Positions 12,793 through 23,402 of a DNA stretch of 64,000 nucleotides are shown here, in pieces. This DNA is from Eutypa lata (taxonomy: Eukaryota > Ascomycota > Sordariomycetes > Xylariales > Diatrypaceae). Each line of letters opens with the position of its first letter. The first letter of the stretch is position 1. The translations under genes and the position numbers were made by a program. The DNA lies in the NCBI GenBank assembly GCA_022661535.1, contig JAKULF010000007.1, positions 3,348,001 through 3,412,000 on the forward strand. The letters are read 5' to 3'. Under the pieces are notes generated by a model, which saw nothing but the letters and a program-made list of their open reading frames with translations, searched no databases and was not told the DNA's origin.

Positions 12793-13518
12793 ATGCCAAT
12801 GCCCAACTTCCGCACCACCACCCATAACCAGGCGGTGGAGCGAATGGCGTTAGTCGAGAGCATCGAGGTCATGGTCCGCCAGATCATGATCGAGGAGCTC
12901 TCTCTCTGGGACAAGCCCGATGAGACGCTGCCAACCGTCGCATTCATCCAGGTGCACGTTGCGCTCGACTATAACGGCATGCCGTTCCGGGTGCACCGCG
13001 CATTCGAACAGCAGCAGCAGCAGCAGTTCCTAGTCGTGCCCACCATGTACATCTATTTGAAGCAGGAGCCTAAGGCCTCGAAGAATACTCTCAAGCGGTG
13101 CGTCGACGTCCTTAGGCACGGAGGGGCCAGCGAGGAGTGGTGGGAGCTGCATGGAGAGCCACCCCTGAGCACCCCTTTGGCCCATAAGTTCGGCATCGAG
13201 TTTGGCGGCGAGGGTTGGTCGGTGTGGTAAGCCCTTGAACCTCCTTTCAAAGGATGCGCCGAGTGACCGACTGAAGGGCTGACTGACTAATTAACTTATG
13301 TGTGTAACTCTTCTAGGTTCCCACCGACTTCAATCGATCTCCCCGGCAAGGATGGTAGGATCATCGAGTACCTGGTGGGAGACAAGTCTAGTCTTCAGCG
13401 ATGGGAGACGGACTGTAACTCGGAGACCTCGCCGTTACATCAGAGCTCCTCTGATTATTATGAGGACGATTCTAGTGATGAGATCGACTATGCGGAGGAA
13501 TATCTGCTTGATATGTAG
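12793..13518 (+). CDS. unrecognised two-exon protein, 211 aa
   Basis: Exons 12793-13226 and 13317-13518 flank a 90-nt intron (GTAAGC ... CTAG). The join restores codon W145 in GWSVW-FPPTS. The N-terminal half has a long helix (ALVESIEVMVRQIMIEELS) and a beta-like segment ending in a short polyglutamine run (about 13009-13026), then VVPTMYIYLKQEP. The C-terminus is Ser/Asp/Glu-rich and disordered. No catalytic motif, signal peptide or membrane span seen. Context gives no clue. The clean in-frame splice supports a real gene; function unknown. Confidence 0.6.
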
Positions 13519-14223
13519 TTTGGATTATGATTTGTGTTGAGATGCGGCACAAGGATATCTCTGCATATCACACCTTAAAAGTATGGTGGTCCCATCTAGA
13601 CTAATAGGGGGGGAACTTGTAGCTTTTATAGGGACTGCACATAGATCTTGGGACAATATCATTGGCTACCGAAAACGGCATGATGCATTACCTGTCAACC
13701 TGTGTAACTTCTGTAGCGTGACGATACCTAGGGCCGCAACACTGTCATCATCTCCTGACTAAGTACATAGTATAGTTTTATTTCGAGCTTCAAACCTTAT
13801 TAATAGAAGAGGGAAAAGGCGCTGCGTGAACCTCATAATCCTCAAGACCCTAAAGTCAATCTACTACCAATTTCCTAGTTAGCTCTAAATAGAAAAAGAA
13901 AAAGAAAGCCGTTAAGCCTCAAGCATAATATCTTTCTTTGACCCACCACAAACCGGCGGTTCGTCCCGTCTAAATGTGGGGGGTATATAGCGTGCTGGGT
14001 CCCTGACGATCGCGTGCTCTAGGTCATATTTTAGTTGCCTAGGTATGTTGCATAATTTTTCATCGCGGCGGCAGTTATTATCGCAGAAGCTACAGTGGCT
14101 TAGGACTACAAGAGACCACGGCTGGGCAGGTAACTTCTCCTATCAGGGTAGTTTCTCTCTTTCTATAGGGATTAATACTTAACAATCTGAACTTGATCCA
14201 AACAGCGATATATTGCCATAAGA
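13519..14223. other. spacer
   Basis: About 700 bp containing the promoter of the sulfoxide reductase gene. No frame above 60 codons, no repeats. A second candidate first exon for the next gene (ATGTGGGGG at about 13974) cannot be excluded. Confidence 0.45.
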
Positions 14224-15011
14224 ATGGTTTGGTCAACCCGGCCTTATTCCACGAGATCCCGTTAATCCTGACTCATGTGACAGGTGCACGCCGACGCGTC
14301 GAACTTCGCTGACGGCGCCACGAAGGACGAAGCATATAAGCAAGTTCTACTACAAGCCGAGGGCCTATTTGATGGCCAGCGTAACTGGGTCAGCAACACC
14401 GACGATTATTCTTAGTTTATTCCAGGCTGACACTTACTTACATTTTCTCGTATCCAGGTCTGGTAAGCGAAGGATTTGTTGACTCCACTCGAAGTCTCCA
14501 TCTCTAAGATTTTATAGTAACCTAGCCAACGCGGCATCGCTTCTATGGCACGCATACAAATCACTCGCCTCACCGAGCAATAGCGTGAACTGGGCAGGTA
14601 CGTCCAGACCTTCTTAGGCTACCCATCTAAACCAAGTTATTCACACTATTCTCGCCAGGTTTCTACACACTTGATCCCAAGGAGGTCTCCAGCTCGCAGC
14701 TTGTCCTCGGCCCGTTCCAGGGGAAAGTCGCGTGTCAGGTTATCGCGTTCGGGAAGGGGGTGTGCGGCGCCGCCGCAGCAGAGCAGGCGACACAGCTGGT
14801 TCCCGACGTGGAGCAGTTCCCCGGGCACATAGCTTGCGACGGGGACAGCAAGAGCGAGATCGTGGTGCCGATTGTTGTGGGCGATGCCGGGGCGAAGAAG
14901 CTCGTGGCTATCATCGACGTGGACTGCGCCGAGCTGGATGGGTTCGACGAGGTCGATAAGAGATACCTGGAGGAACTGGCAGACCTGCTTGCCAAGAGCT
15001 GCGATTGGTAG
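14224..15011 (+). CDS. free methionine-(R)-sulfoxide reductase (GAF-domain fRMsr), 181 aa
   Basis: Reduces free L-methionine-(R)-sulfoxide to methionine with thioredoxin, in the cytosol. Model: exons 14224-14226 (ATG), 14284-14388, a 5-nt microexon 14458-14462, 14518-14597 and 14659-15011. The assembled protein has the family landmarks: HADASNFADG, LFDGQRNWVCNLANAASLLW, VNWAGFYTLDP, FGKGVCGAAA, FPGHIACDGDSKSEI and the strand IIDVDC. The three family cysteines fall at C90, C100 and C124, with the spacing of E. coli MsrC (84, 94, 118) and one less than yeast (91, 101, 125); the length matches yeast (180). The microexon supplies V37 and part of C38. The first exon is weakest: no in-frame ATG lies next to GTGCACGCC, and the donor after ATG (GTTTGG) is poor. 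The donor before the microexon (GTCAGC) is also unusual. Confidence 0.85.
14458..14462 (+). other. 5-nt microexon (GTCTG)
   Basis: Flanked by a good acceptor (TATCCAG) and a good donor (GTAAGC). It is the only segment between TGG at 14388 and TAACCTAGCC at 14518 that restores NWVCNLANAAS in frame. Introns on its sides are 69 nt (14389-14457) and 55 nt (14463-14517). Confidence 0.65.
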
Positions 15012-15760
15012 CCTTGGGCCACTATCCCCAACATTTAATCTTGTTAATGGTTGGAAGGAAGTATTCTGAGTTCCATTTTCCTTATTGCGAAGCCAGCCAG
15101 GTCCACGGCGTAGGAATTTAGGGCTAGCAAGGTATAAATTGGGCGAATTGAGAATATATATTTAGCTCGACGGGGCAGAAAGGGGCGCTCACAATGTTAC
15201 AATTTTTTCTTCTTTTCTTTCGGAAGAGCAGGAGTGTCTCATTGCAACCACAACTCGCCTGATAAATCAGTTACCTAGGTAGGTGCAGACCGAAATCTGT
15301 AGACTTAACTTATGGCAGATATTAAAACTCGTTCTCGAAGATATTGAAACTGCGCACGTTTCTTCCCCCGGCTTGACTTTCAAATTCATCAGTTCAGCAT
15401 ATTATTTTGTTGTTATAAAATATGTCTGAGGGCTGATCTTAGTTCGTGTAACTGGTCTTGAAAAGGGGCAATGAAATTATCGACATAGGTATTTCTTCAG
15501 CGATTAACAATAGGGAGGTTATGCACTAAAGCATTCTACAGTGCGCTGTTACCTACCTATTTGTTCGACATGCGGAAAAAAGCGGGTAATTTAAACATTT
15601 TTTTCCGGGTGCCACCCCTCCCTCCCTTCTCCCGCCAGCTCGATTCATCCTTTTCAGCCATCAAATCACATCTTTGAGTGTTGTGTGTGGGGTTTGCACT
15701 TACATTCATGTTCACTTATTTTCGAGAAGAAATAATAGAATAAACAAATAAGTCGCAAAA
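15012..15760. other. spacer and ADE8 promoter
   Basis: About 750 bp with no gene. The 170 bp before the ADE8 start are CT-rich (CACCCCTCCCTCCCTTCTCCC at about 15612), typical of fungal leaders. Confidence 0.45.
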
Positions 15761-16675
15761 ATGGCAGACCAACAGCAATCACCATGCCGCATCCTCGTGA
15801 TGGCTTCCGGCAACGGCTCCAACTTCCAGGCGCTCATTGACAACGTGGCCGCGGGACGCATCCCAAACAGTAGGATCGTCCGCTTGGTTGTTAACCGCGC
15901 AAAGGCGTACTCTACAACCCGGGCGGGCAAGGCAGGTATCCCGTGCGAGTACTTCAACTTGATCAGCAATGGATTCTTAGCCAAGGGCGAGAAGGACGAG
16001 GCGAAAGTCAAGGAAGCACGGGAGCGGTACGATGCAGCACTCGCGGAGAAGATCCTAAGTACAGCCGAGAGCGAGAGGCCGGAGCTAGTTGTGCTGGCCG
16101 GGTGGATGCATGTTTTCGGAAGAACGTTTCTGGAACCACTAGACAAGAAGGGCATCAAGGTCATTAATCTGCATCCGTAAGTCATTTTGGCAGTTATTTA
16201 CTTCCCTTCGTGGCTAGCTTCCATGCTTGAAGTTACTGAGGGTCATGTCCGGGAGTCTTTACTCCCGAATTACGTCCATATTTCGTTAAAATACCTATAA
16301 AGAAGTAATTACTGACTCTCAATGTTGCAGGGCGCTACCTGGTAAGTTATCCCCGTGCCGGTCTTAACGATCACAGCCCTGGAAAGAGAAGCAAGCTCAC
16401 GACTCTTATTAGGAGAATACGACGGTGCAGGTGCGATAGACCGCGCCTTCGATGACTTCAAAGCTGGTAAAATCACACGCACCGGCATTATGGTCCATTA
16501 TGTTGTCGAGAAGGTGGACCGAGGTGATCCCATCCTAGTACGAGAGATTGAGTTCCAAGAGGGAGACGAGCTCGCGCAGGTAGAGGAGAGGATACATTCA
16601 CATGAGCATGAGTTGATCGTAGAGGCAACAGCGAAGGTAGTACAAGAGATATTGGAGGCGAGAGGTGGAAAATGA
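15761..16675 (+). CDS. ADE8: phosphoribosylglycinamide formyltransferase (GAR transformylase), 229 aa
   Basis: Third step of purine synthesis: moves a formyl group from 10-formyl-tetrahydrofolate to GAR, in the cytosol. Exons 15761-16176, 16331-16341 (11 nt) and 16413-16675, with introns of 154 and 71 nt. The protein carries the phosphate-binding GNGSNFQ (18-24), the AGWMHVFG segment, the catalytic INLHPALPG with N136 and H138, and D178 in VEKVDRGDP, matching the Asn-His-Asp triad of PurN enzymes. Length is normal for a monofunctional fungal enzyme (yeast Ade8 is 214 aa). The 11-nt microexon encodes most of ALPG in the folate-site loop and is required to join HP to GEYDGAGAIDRAF. Start chosen at MADQQQ, first ATG after the CT-rich leader, with context AAAATGG. 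Confidence 0.95.
16331..16341 (+). other. ADE8: 11-nt microexon in ADE8
   Basis: GGCGCTACCTG, preceded by TTGCAG and followed by GTAAGT. It completes P139 and encodes A140, L141, P142 and the first base of G143, giving INLHPALPGEYDG. Both splice signals are canonical and no alternative restores the motif. Confidence 0.85.
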
Positions 16676-17254
16676 TGATGGGAGTTGAAGGGATTGTTTA
16701 AAAATGGTGTTCCTGATCGTTTACCCATGACTTCCTAAGAAGCGACGGGTGGGCTAAAAGGGGTAAATGTGAAAGACCGGCGGTGACAGTGTGGGCCACC
16801 TTACAGGTTGTTTCTATAGAAAACGAAATATCCCAGACTTGAGCTAGGTACCAAAAGGGAATAAGTAGGATGAACCCCCTGAAGTTATTTTTCCCGGCCT
16901 CAAACATCATGACTAGGCCAATGTTAAGGTATGCCCCCTATGAACACATACATAACCAGGCAATTCAAGTCAAGAATTGTAAAAAAATATATTGAGATTA
17001 AACAACCTACTACATCCATTATCCATGAGCTCAAAGCATCATCTATGTATAACGGCAGTCTACGTTCATCAATATGTGTAGCGCTATTTCATAACCTATA
17101 TATGTATATAATACTACCTCGATACATACATATATATGTCCATAAATATTCGGGAAAATGACATCACATTAACCGAACCCCGCCATGTTCGGTCCGCTTC
17201 CCAATTCCCGATCTCGCAGGTGAACATTTCCCGACGGTACACGATGCGCCCACC
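16676..17254. other. spacer
   Basis: About 580 bp between ADE8 and NIT3, both on the plus strand. The middle (16930-17160) is AT-rich with TATATA/ATGTAT runs. No gene or RNA recognised. Confidence 0.5.
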
Positions 17255-18295
17255 ATGACGATACCTTCCCTGCGGACCTTCAGCGTCTTCTCCCGATCTC
17301 TACTCTCTCGAATCCCGAGCACGAACCGGTACCCGAACCCGAGCTTCAGACCCCTAGCCCGCGCCATGGCAACATCCAACAAATCGCCGGTGCTCAAGCA
17401 GCCCGTGAAGCTAGCCTGCATCCAGCTGGCCAGCGGGCCCGACAAGGCGGCGAACCTCGCCCACGCGCGCGAGAAGGTCGTCGAGGCCGCGCAGGGCGGC
17501 GCCAAGATCGTCGTCCTGCCCGAGTGCTTCAACTCGCCCTACGGGTGCGACTACTTCCCGTCCTACGCCGAGACGCTGCTCCCCGGCCCGCCCTCGAAGG
17601 AGCAGTCGCCCTCGTACCACGCACTGTCGGCGATGGCGGCCGAGACCAAGACGTTCCTGGTGGGCGGGTCGATCCCCGAGGCGGACCCGGACCCGGCCTC
17701 GGAGAAGTACTACAACACGTCGCTGGTCTTCGGGCCGGACGGGGCGCTGCTCGCGAGCCACCGGAAGGTGCACCTGTTCGACATCGACATCCCGGGGAAG
17801 ATCCGCTTCATCGAGAGCGACGTCCTCTCTCCGGGGAACAAGATCACGCTGGTGGACCTCCCGGGCTACGGCCGCCTCGCCGTCGCCATCTGCTACGACA
17901 TCCGGTTCCCGGAGCTGGCCACCATCGCGGCCCGCCGCGGCTGCTTCGCCCTCGTCTACCCGGGCGCCTTCAACCTGACCACCGGCCCGCTGCACTGGCG
18001 CCTCCAGGGCCAGGCCCGCGCCATGGACAACCAGGTCTACGTGGCGCTGTGCAGCCCCGCGCGCGACACCACCGCTACCTACCACGCCTACGGCCACAGC
18101 CTCATTGTGGATCCCATGGCGAAGGTCCTCGTCGAGGCCGAGGAGAAGGAGGCTATTGTGAGCTGGGAGCTGGATGGCGCTAAGATCGAGGAGACGAGGA
18201 GCGGTATCCCCCTCTACTCCCAACGCCGGTTCGATGTCTATCCTGACGTTAGCCAGGGGAAGATCCGCTTCGATGAGCCGGATGTGCCTAAGTAG
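17255..18295 (+). CDS. NIT3: omega-amidase / Nit2-Nit3-type nitrilase-family amidase, 346 aa
   Basis: Hydrolyses alpha-ketoglutaramate and alpha-ketosuccinamate, clearing the products of glutamine transamination (including the last step of methionine salvage). Intronless and GC-rich. The nitrilase triad is complete: E90 in LPECFNSPYG, K171 in HRKVHLFDIDIP and C213 in ICYDIRFPE. The tail GIPLYSQRRFDVY is typical of this subfamily. The first 37 residues (MTIPSLRTFSVFSRSLLSRI...) are Ser/Arg-rich with no acids, a mitochondrial presequence. A second start at M38 (MATSNKSP) would give a cytosolic form, so dual targeting is likely by analogy with animal Nit proteins. Long frames on the opposite strand are GC shadows. 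Confidence 0.92.
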   Translation: MTIPSLRTFSVFSRSLLSRIPSTNRYPNPSFRPLARAMATSNKSPVLKQPVKLACIQLASGPDKAANLAHAREKVVEAAQGGAKIVVLPECFNSPYGCDYFPSYAETLLPGPPSKEQSPSYHALSAMAAETKTFLVGGSIPEADPDPASEKYYNTSLVFGPDGALLASHRKVHLFDIDIPGKIRFIESDVLSPGNKITLVDLPGYGRLAVAICYDIRFPELATIAARRGCFALVYPGAFNLTTGPLHWRLQGQARAMDNQVYVALCSPARDTTATYHAYGHSLIVDPMAKVLVEAEEKEAIVSWELDGAKIEETRSGIPLYSQRRFDVYPDVSQGKIRFDEPDVPK

Positions 18296-18855
18296 GTTAT
18301 TTGCTGGTGGCGGGATATCTTGGTTAAATGCTAGATTGTACTTTCAAGCGAGCTTTCTAGATAGCCTTGCCAGGTGATGAAAACCTTTACCAAAAGTTTC
18401 TGTGCGTGAGATGTTGGTCTTTGATCTATTGCAAAGGGGCAACGCCTCAATACTGCTGTGAATCTACTAAAACTATTCAAACTCTCGTACACGAAATATA
18501 ATGAGAAAAATGGGGTGACATATTGTAGTAGCTGGACATTGGCTATTCATTGCGCAAGTAATATTTCTCGGTATAATTCGATAATAGTTGTATATTCTTC
18601 ATGTCGATCACATGGCGGTTACAAATTTGTTCGTTCGAGCTAGGCAAAAGACATAGTAATATAAGGGTAGCAAGCATCATGGATCCTAAAAGACGTCCAT
18701 GCTACCAATAGATAGAGATGCCATCAAAGACCTAGATTAAGACCTTCTCGACTGGAATTCATCTATATTTAGGTGATTACTGTCGGGGGTTTGGACGAGT
18801 GTGAAACTAGTACCATGAGTAAAACATCTTGAAATTAAAAAGTAACAAGTGTCCT
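18296..18855. other. convergent 3' spacer
   Basis: About 560 bp shared by the 3' ends of NIT3 and the ankyrin gene, which converge. No gene or repeat seen. Confidence 0.5.
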
Positions 18856-21496
18856 CTATGCCGATTCAGACGCCGTCTCCCAGCTTTCATCCCCATCACC
18901 TCCTCCGTCGTTTATTCCGATGTTCGCTTCGACCTCTCCGTCGTCGCTTTCTTCCTCCATTTCCTCCACTTTGGAGGGCCACGCCCCCGGCATGGGCACC
19001 TCAACTGCACCTTGTCGGCAACGGGGCCGCCCTTTCGGAAAATTGTGAACCACGCGTATCTCATGTATCAGCTCCCGGAAACAGTTGATTTCCTCCTCGC
19101 TAAGTAGAGGCACATCGTTGCAATACAGCGTTTCCACAGCTCGATCCTGCTCTGACAACTCCATAAGCCTTATGCGCCACTCCAACTCGTCCACCGCTGT
19201 TTCTCCCCGTCTATCTTCAAGATCAGGATCCACACAGAGGTTTGGAACAGCCTCTCTGAGTGCGGTAAATAATCCCCATGTTCCACTATGTGCTGCTGCA
19301 TGAAGCACCGTACGATCTCCATTATCTGAGTTCAGTCTTGCGCCTAGATGATATAGAACGCGGAAACCCTCAGCGTTGTTACTCTGTGCTGCGTACAACA
19401 ACGGCGTATTCCCATTGTAATTTCGCTGCTCAAGTTGTCCTCCAGCTTTTATTAGTTTATGGGCTAGCGTAGCTATGTCTTCTGTATCTTTTGTATCGAA
19501 GAATTTGGAGCGTGCAAACTCGTGTAACGCCGTATCCCCATTCATGTCCACCTGCTGGGGGTCTGCTCCGGCCTTTAAGAGAAGTTCAACTAAATGAAGC
19601 TCTAACCTTCGGGACGCCTGCATCAGAGGGCTGTATCCATATGAAGTACATGTATTAACTTCCGCGCCTGCATCTAACAGTAGCTGAAAAACTTCCTGTA
19701 AGTCGATATCAACGGCAAGGTAAAGGGCCGTTTCGCCAACCTTGGTTTGGAGGTTCACATCAGCTCCATTTTCTAGCAGCAAACTAATGCTCGCGAGGCG
19801 ATTATCAAGAAATCCATTGAGCACTGCCCAATGAATGGGAGCGAGCCCGCATCCATCAAGTGTGTTCACAGATGCAGGCGCGGCACTAATGACTGTAAGT
19901 AGATCCCTTTCTATCCTTCCCGTAATGATGTCATGGAGAAGTGTCGAGTCAGGATCCTCTTCGATTTCCAAATTCACAATTTTCTCACAGATATCGCGGC
20001 CTCCCCAATAGGCGGGTCTATTATGTGAAAATAATAGCTCTTTGGCTTTTGATAGGGGCGATCTTCTAAACTTAGTTACAAAGTCGATCGAACGGGGTAC
20101 ATGGGAAACTTACTGCCCAAACTTATCGCAAAGAGTAACGTCTGCCTGATTATTTAAGATGAACTCTGCCAGATCCCATAATCTTTTCTTCATTGCATGC
20201 TATATACTGAAATTAGCGGATACGTTGTCAGGGGTTTTCTAAGTTTCACACTCACAAGAAGAATACTATACCCCTCTTCATCGATATCCATAGGTGAGGC
20301 GGTTCCGATAGAAAACATATATCGCAATTTGGTTAAAGAACCATCAATGATCACCTGATAGACAGCGCTTTGAAATGGAACTATCCGTGGGAAATCTATC
20401 TGTATCCCAAGGCTCGCCGTATTCGCGGCCGAAAGGGATAAGTGTACTGCGCGTTTGAGCATCCAAGACGGAAATGTGTAATTGAGCCTCGCGGACGTCT
20501 TTGATATCCGCCGGCACGTATGCAAAGTACATGCTGGCTTTCCCCATATCGGAACGGTTTTATAGGAGAGCATAAACCTGCCGATGAGGCCGGACAGCAA
20601 ATCAGGGCTTCGAGAAGTCTGGACCTTGTGGCATTGGCATTTGCATAATGGTGGGCACCGGTTTTGAACTGTAGCTTCTACTTGGTAGGTTCTATATCCG
20701 CCCTTGGAACGAGGTTGAGATGCTAAATTGGGAGATGCTGGTGTGTCGACAGGGCCCCTTTCGAGTGACGCTAATCTTGGCGACCCTGTTAGAGGTCCAT
20801 TTGCTATGACGCTAATCTCCTCGATGACATCCAAGTCTGACAGAACTGGTGGTCTCGATAGACTGCCTTCCAGTATCGGTTTGAGTGTAGACTGCATATA
20901 GACGATCATATGGCCTTGAGCTAAGCTAGACCTTGAGTGTTAGCCAGCTCTCAGCGTCTCTTATTTAAAACTTACGTTTGTCGTGACTGTAGCAGCTGAA
21001 AAGCTTCTACTATATTAGATCTAGCCTGACGTATACCATCGCGCTGCCGCCGAATTTGGTCTTGCTGGAATTGCCACTTCAGCCTCTGAATGCGCAGATG
21101 TCCATTCTTGTCTAGCCCTTTCGCGTTGCCCGCGAACTCGGTAATGAATTTGTTGAGTTCCGTAACACGCGCTTCCAGATTGCCTACGGCAGTCGTGATA
21201 AAACGCAAGTCGCGGACTCGGTGGGGAGATACTGGGGACGAAATGTCCGCCAACATCGTATGGACCTCATCGAGATAGAGACAAGTCGTGGTTAACTACG
21301 GAATGTTGTGTAAATTATTAGTTAAACGAGCATCACTCATTAGATAAGTACTACTCAGACCCACCTCGTTCAGTAGATCGTGAAACTCCGCCGGCGCTTT
21401 TGGCAGGCTCGCAATGATCTGAGAACCCTTGAAAATGACGATTGTCGCCTGGCATATAGCTATCACGCTCGCGACTGCGGACAACGGATCAGCCAT
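18856..21496 (-). CDS. ankyrin-repeat protein with a fungal NLR-like N-terminal domain, 789 aa
   Basis: Five exons by splice reconstruction: 21365-21496, 20976-21295, 20256-20925, 20114-20199 and 18856-20017; introns 69, 50, 56 and 96 nt. The start MADPLSAVASVIAICQA opens the helical N-terminal domain found on many fungal STAND/NLR and ankyrin proteins. Residues about 87-150 form a basic coiled coil (QRLKWQFQQDQIRRQRDG). A Cys cluster CPPLCKCQCH lies at 241-250. After a poorly conserved middle, exons 4-5 give DEEGYSILLHAMKKRLWD, CDKFGQPAYWGGRDI and at least six ankyrin repeats (for example GLAPIHWAVLNG, GETALYLAV, GYSPLMQAS, GNTPLLYAAQ). The tail is acidic and disordered. There is no NACHT or NB-ARC NTPase, so this is not a full NLR. 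Likely a protein-protein interaction scaffold, perhaps in self/non-self or stress signalling (inference). Confidence 0.8.
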
Positions 21497-22074
21497 CACT
21501 TCCCGACTGAGACTATCCAAAGGGTGAAAATGGCTGTAGATAATAATTTGGGATTGTGCAAGCTACGGTATGCCGTGGGATGAAGAGGAGAAAATATACA
21601 GAGCCTTGGGGGCTGTCTTGGAGAACAATACGCCTGAGGCTGTGCGTGCGTCTTGCCAGGTCAGAAGGGGCTGCGCCACCACCGAGGTGCAGTATAACTG
21701 CATGATAGCCACATCATTATCTGACCCTGAAATGGTAAGATTAGGTAGCATTTGGGTAGAAAATACACCATAATATGGCAAGGGCATAATTAGTCGCGTT
21801 GCGAAGCCGCAATACAGAATCTGATAAGGCAGAATTCGGCTCGATTTGGTCCCTGCTGAATCCAGCCTTTCGTTTTTTTCATTGTCTATCTCTATAACTT
21901 TTATAGCGAAACACACTCTGAGAGTGAGACGCTACCACGATTACAGCTCGCGATTTTCGGTCATACCCATCATTTCTATTCCCCCTTAACAACCTAATAA
22001 GCGTCCGTCAAGCACCGCACCGGGCTGTCAGTGCCACTCTCGTGGAAACCCCGACCATAACACACAAAACCACT
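21497..22074. other. spacer
   Basis: About 580 bp between the start of the ankyrin gene and the stop of SPE3, both on the minus strand. A short minus-strand frame (21563-21916) has no domain. Nothing else recognised. Confidence 0.45.

Positions 22075-23402
<1,328 letters not shown>

Noticed and set aside
17411..18223. Long minus-strand frame (270 codons) opposite NIT3
   Set aside because: Shadow of a GC-rich gene; Arg/Val/Gly/Asp-rich composition with no domain, while the plus strand has a complete nitrilase triad.
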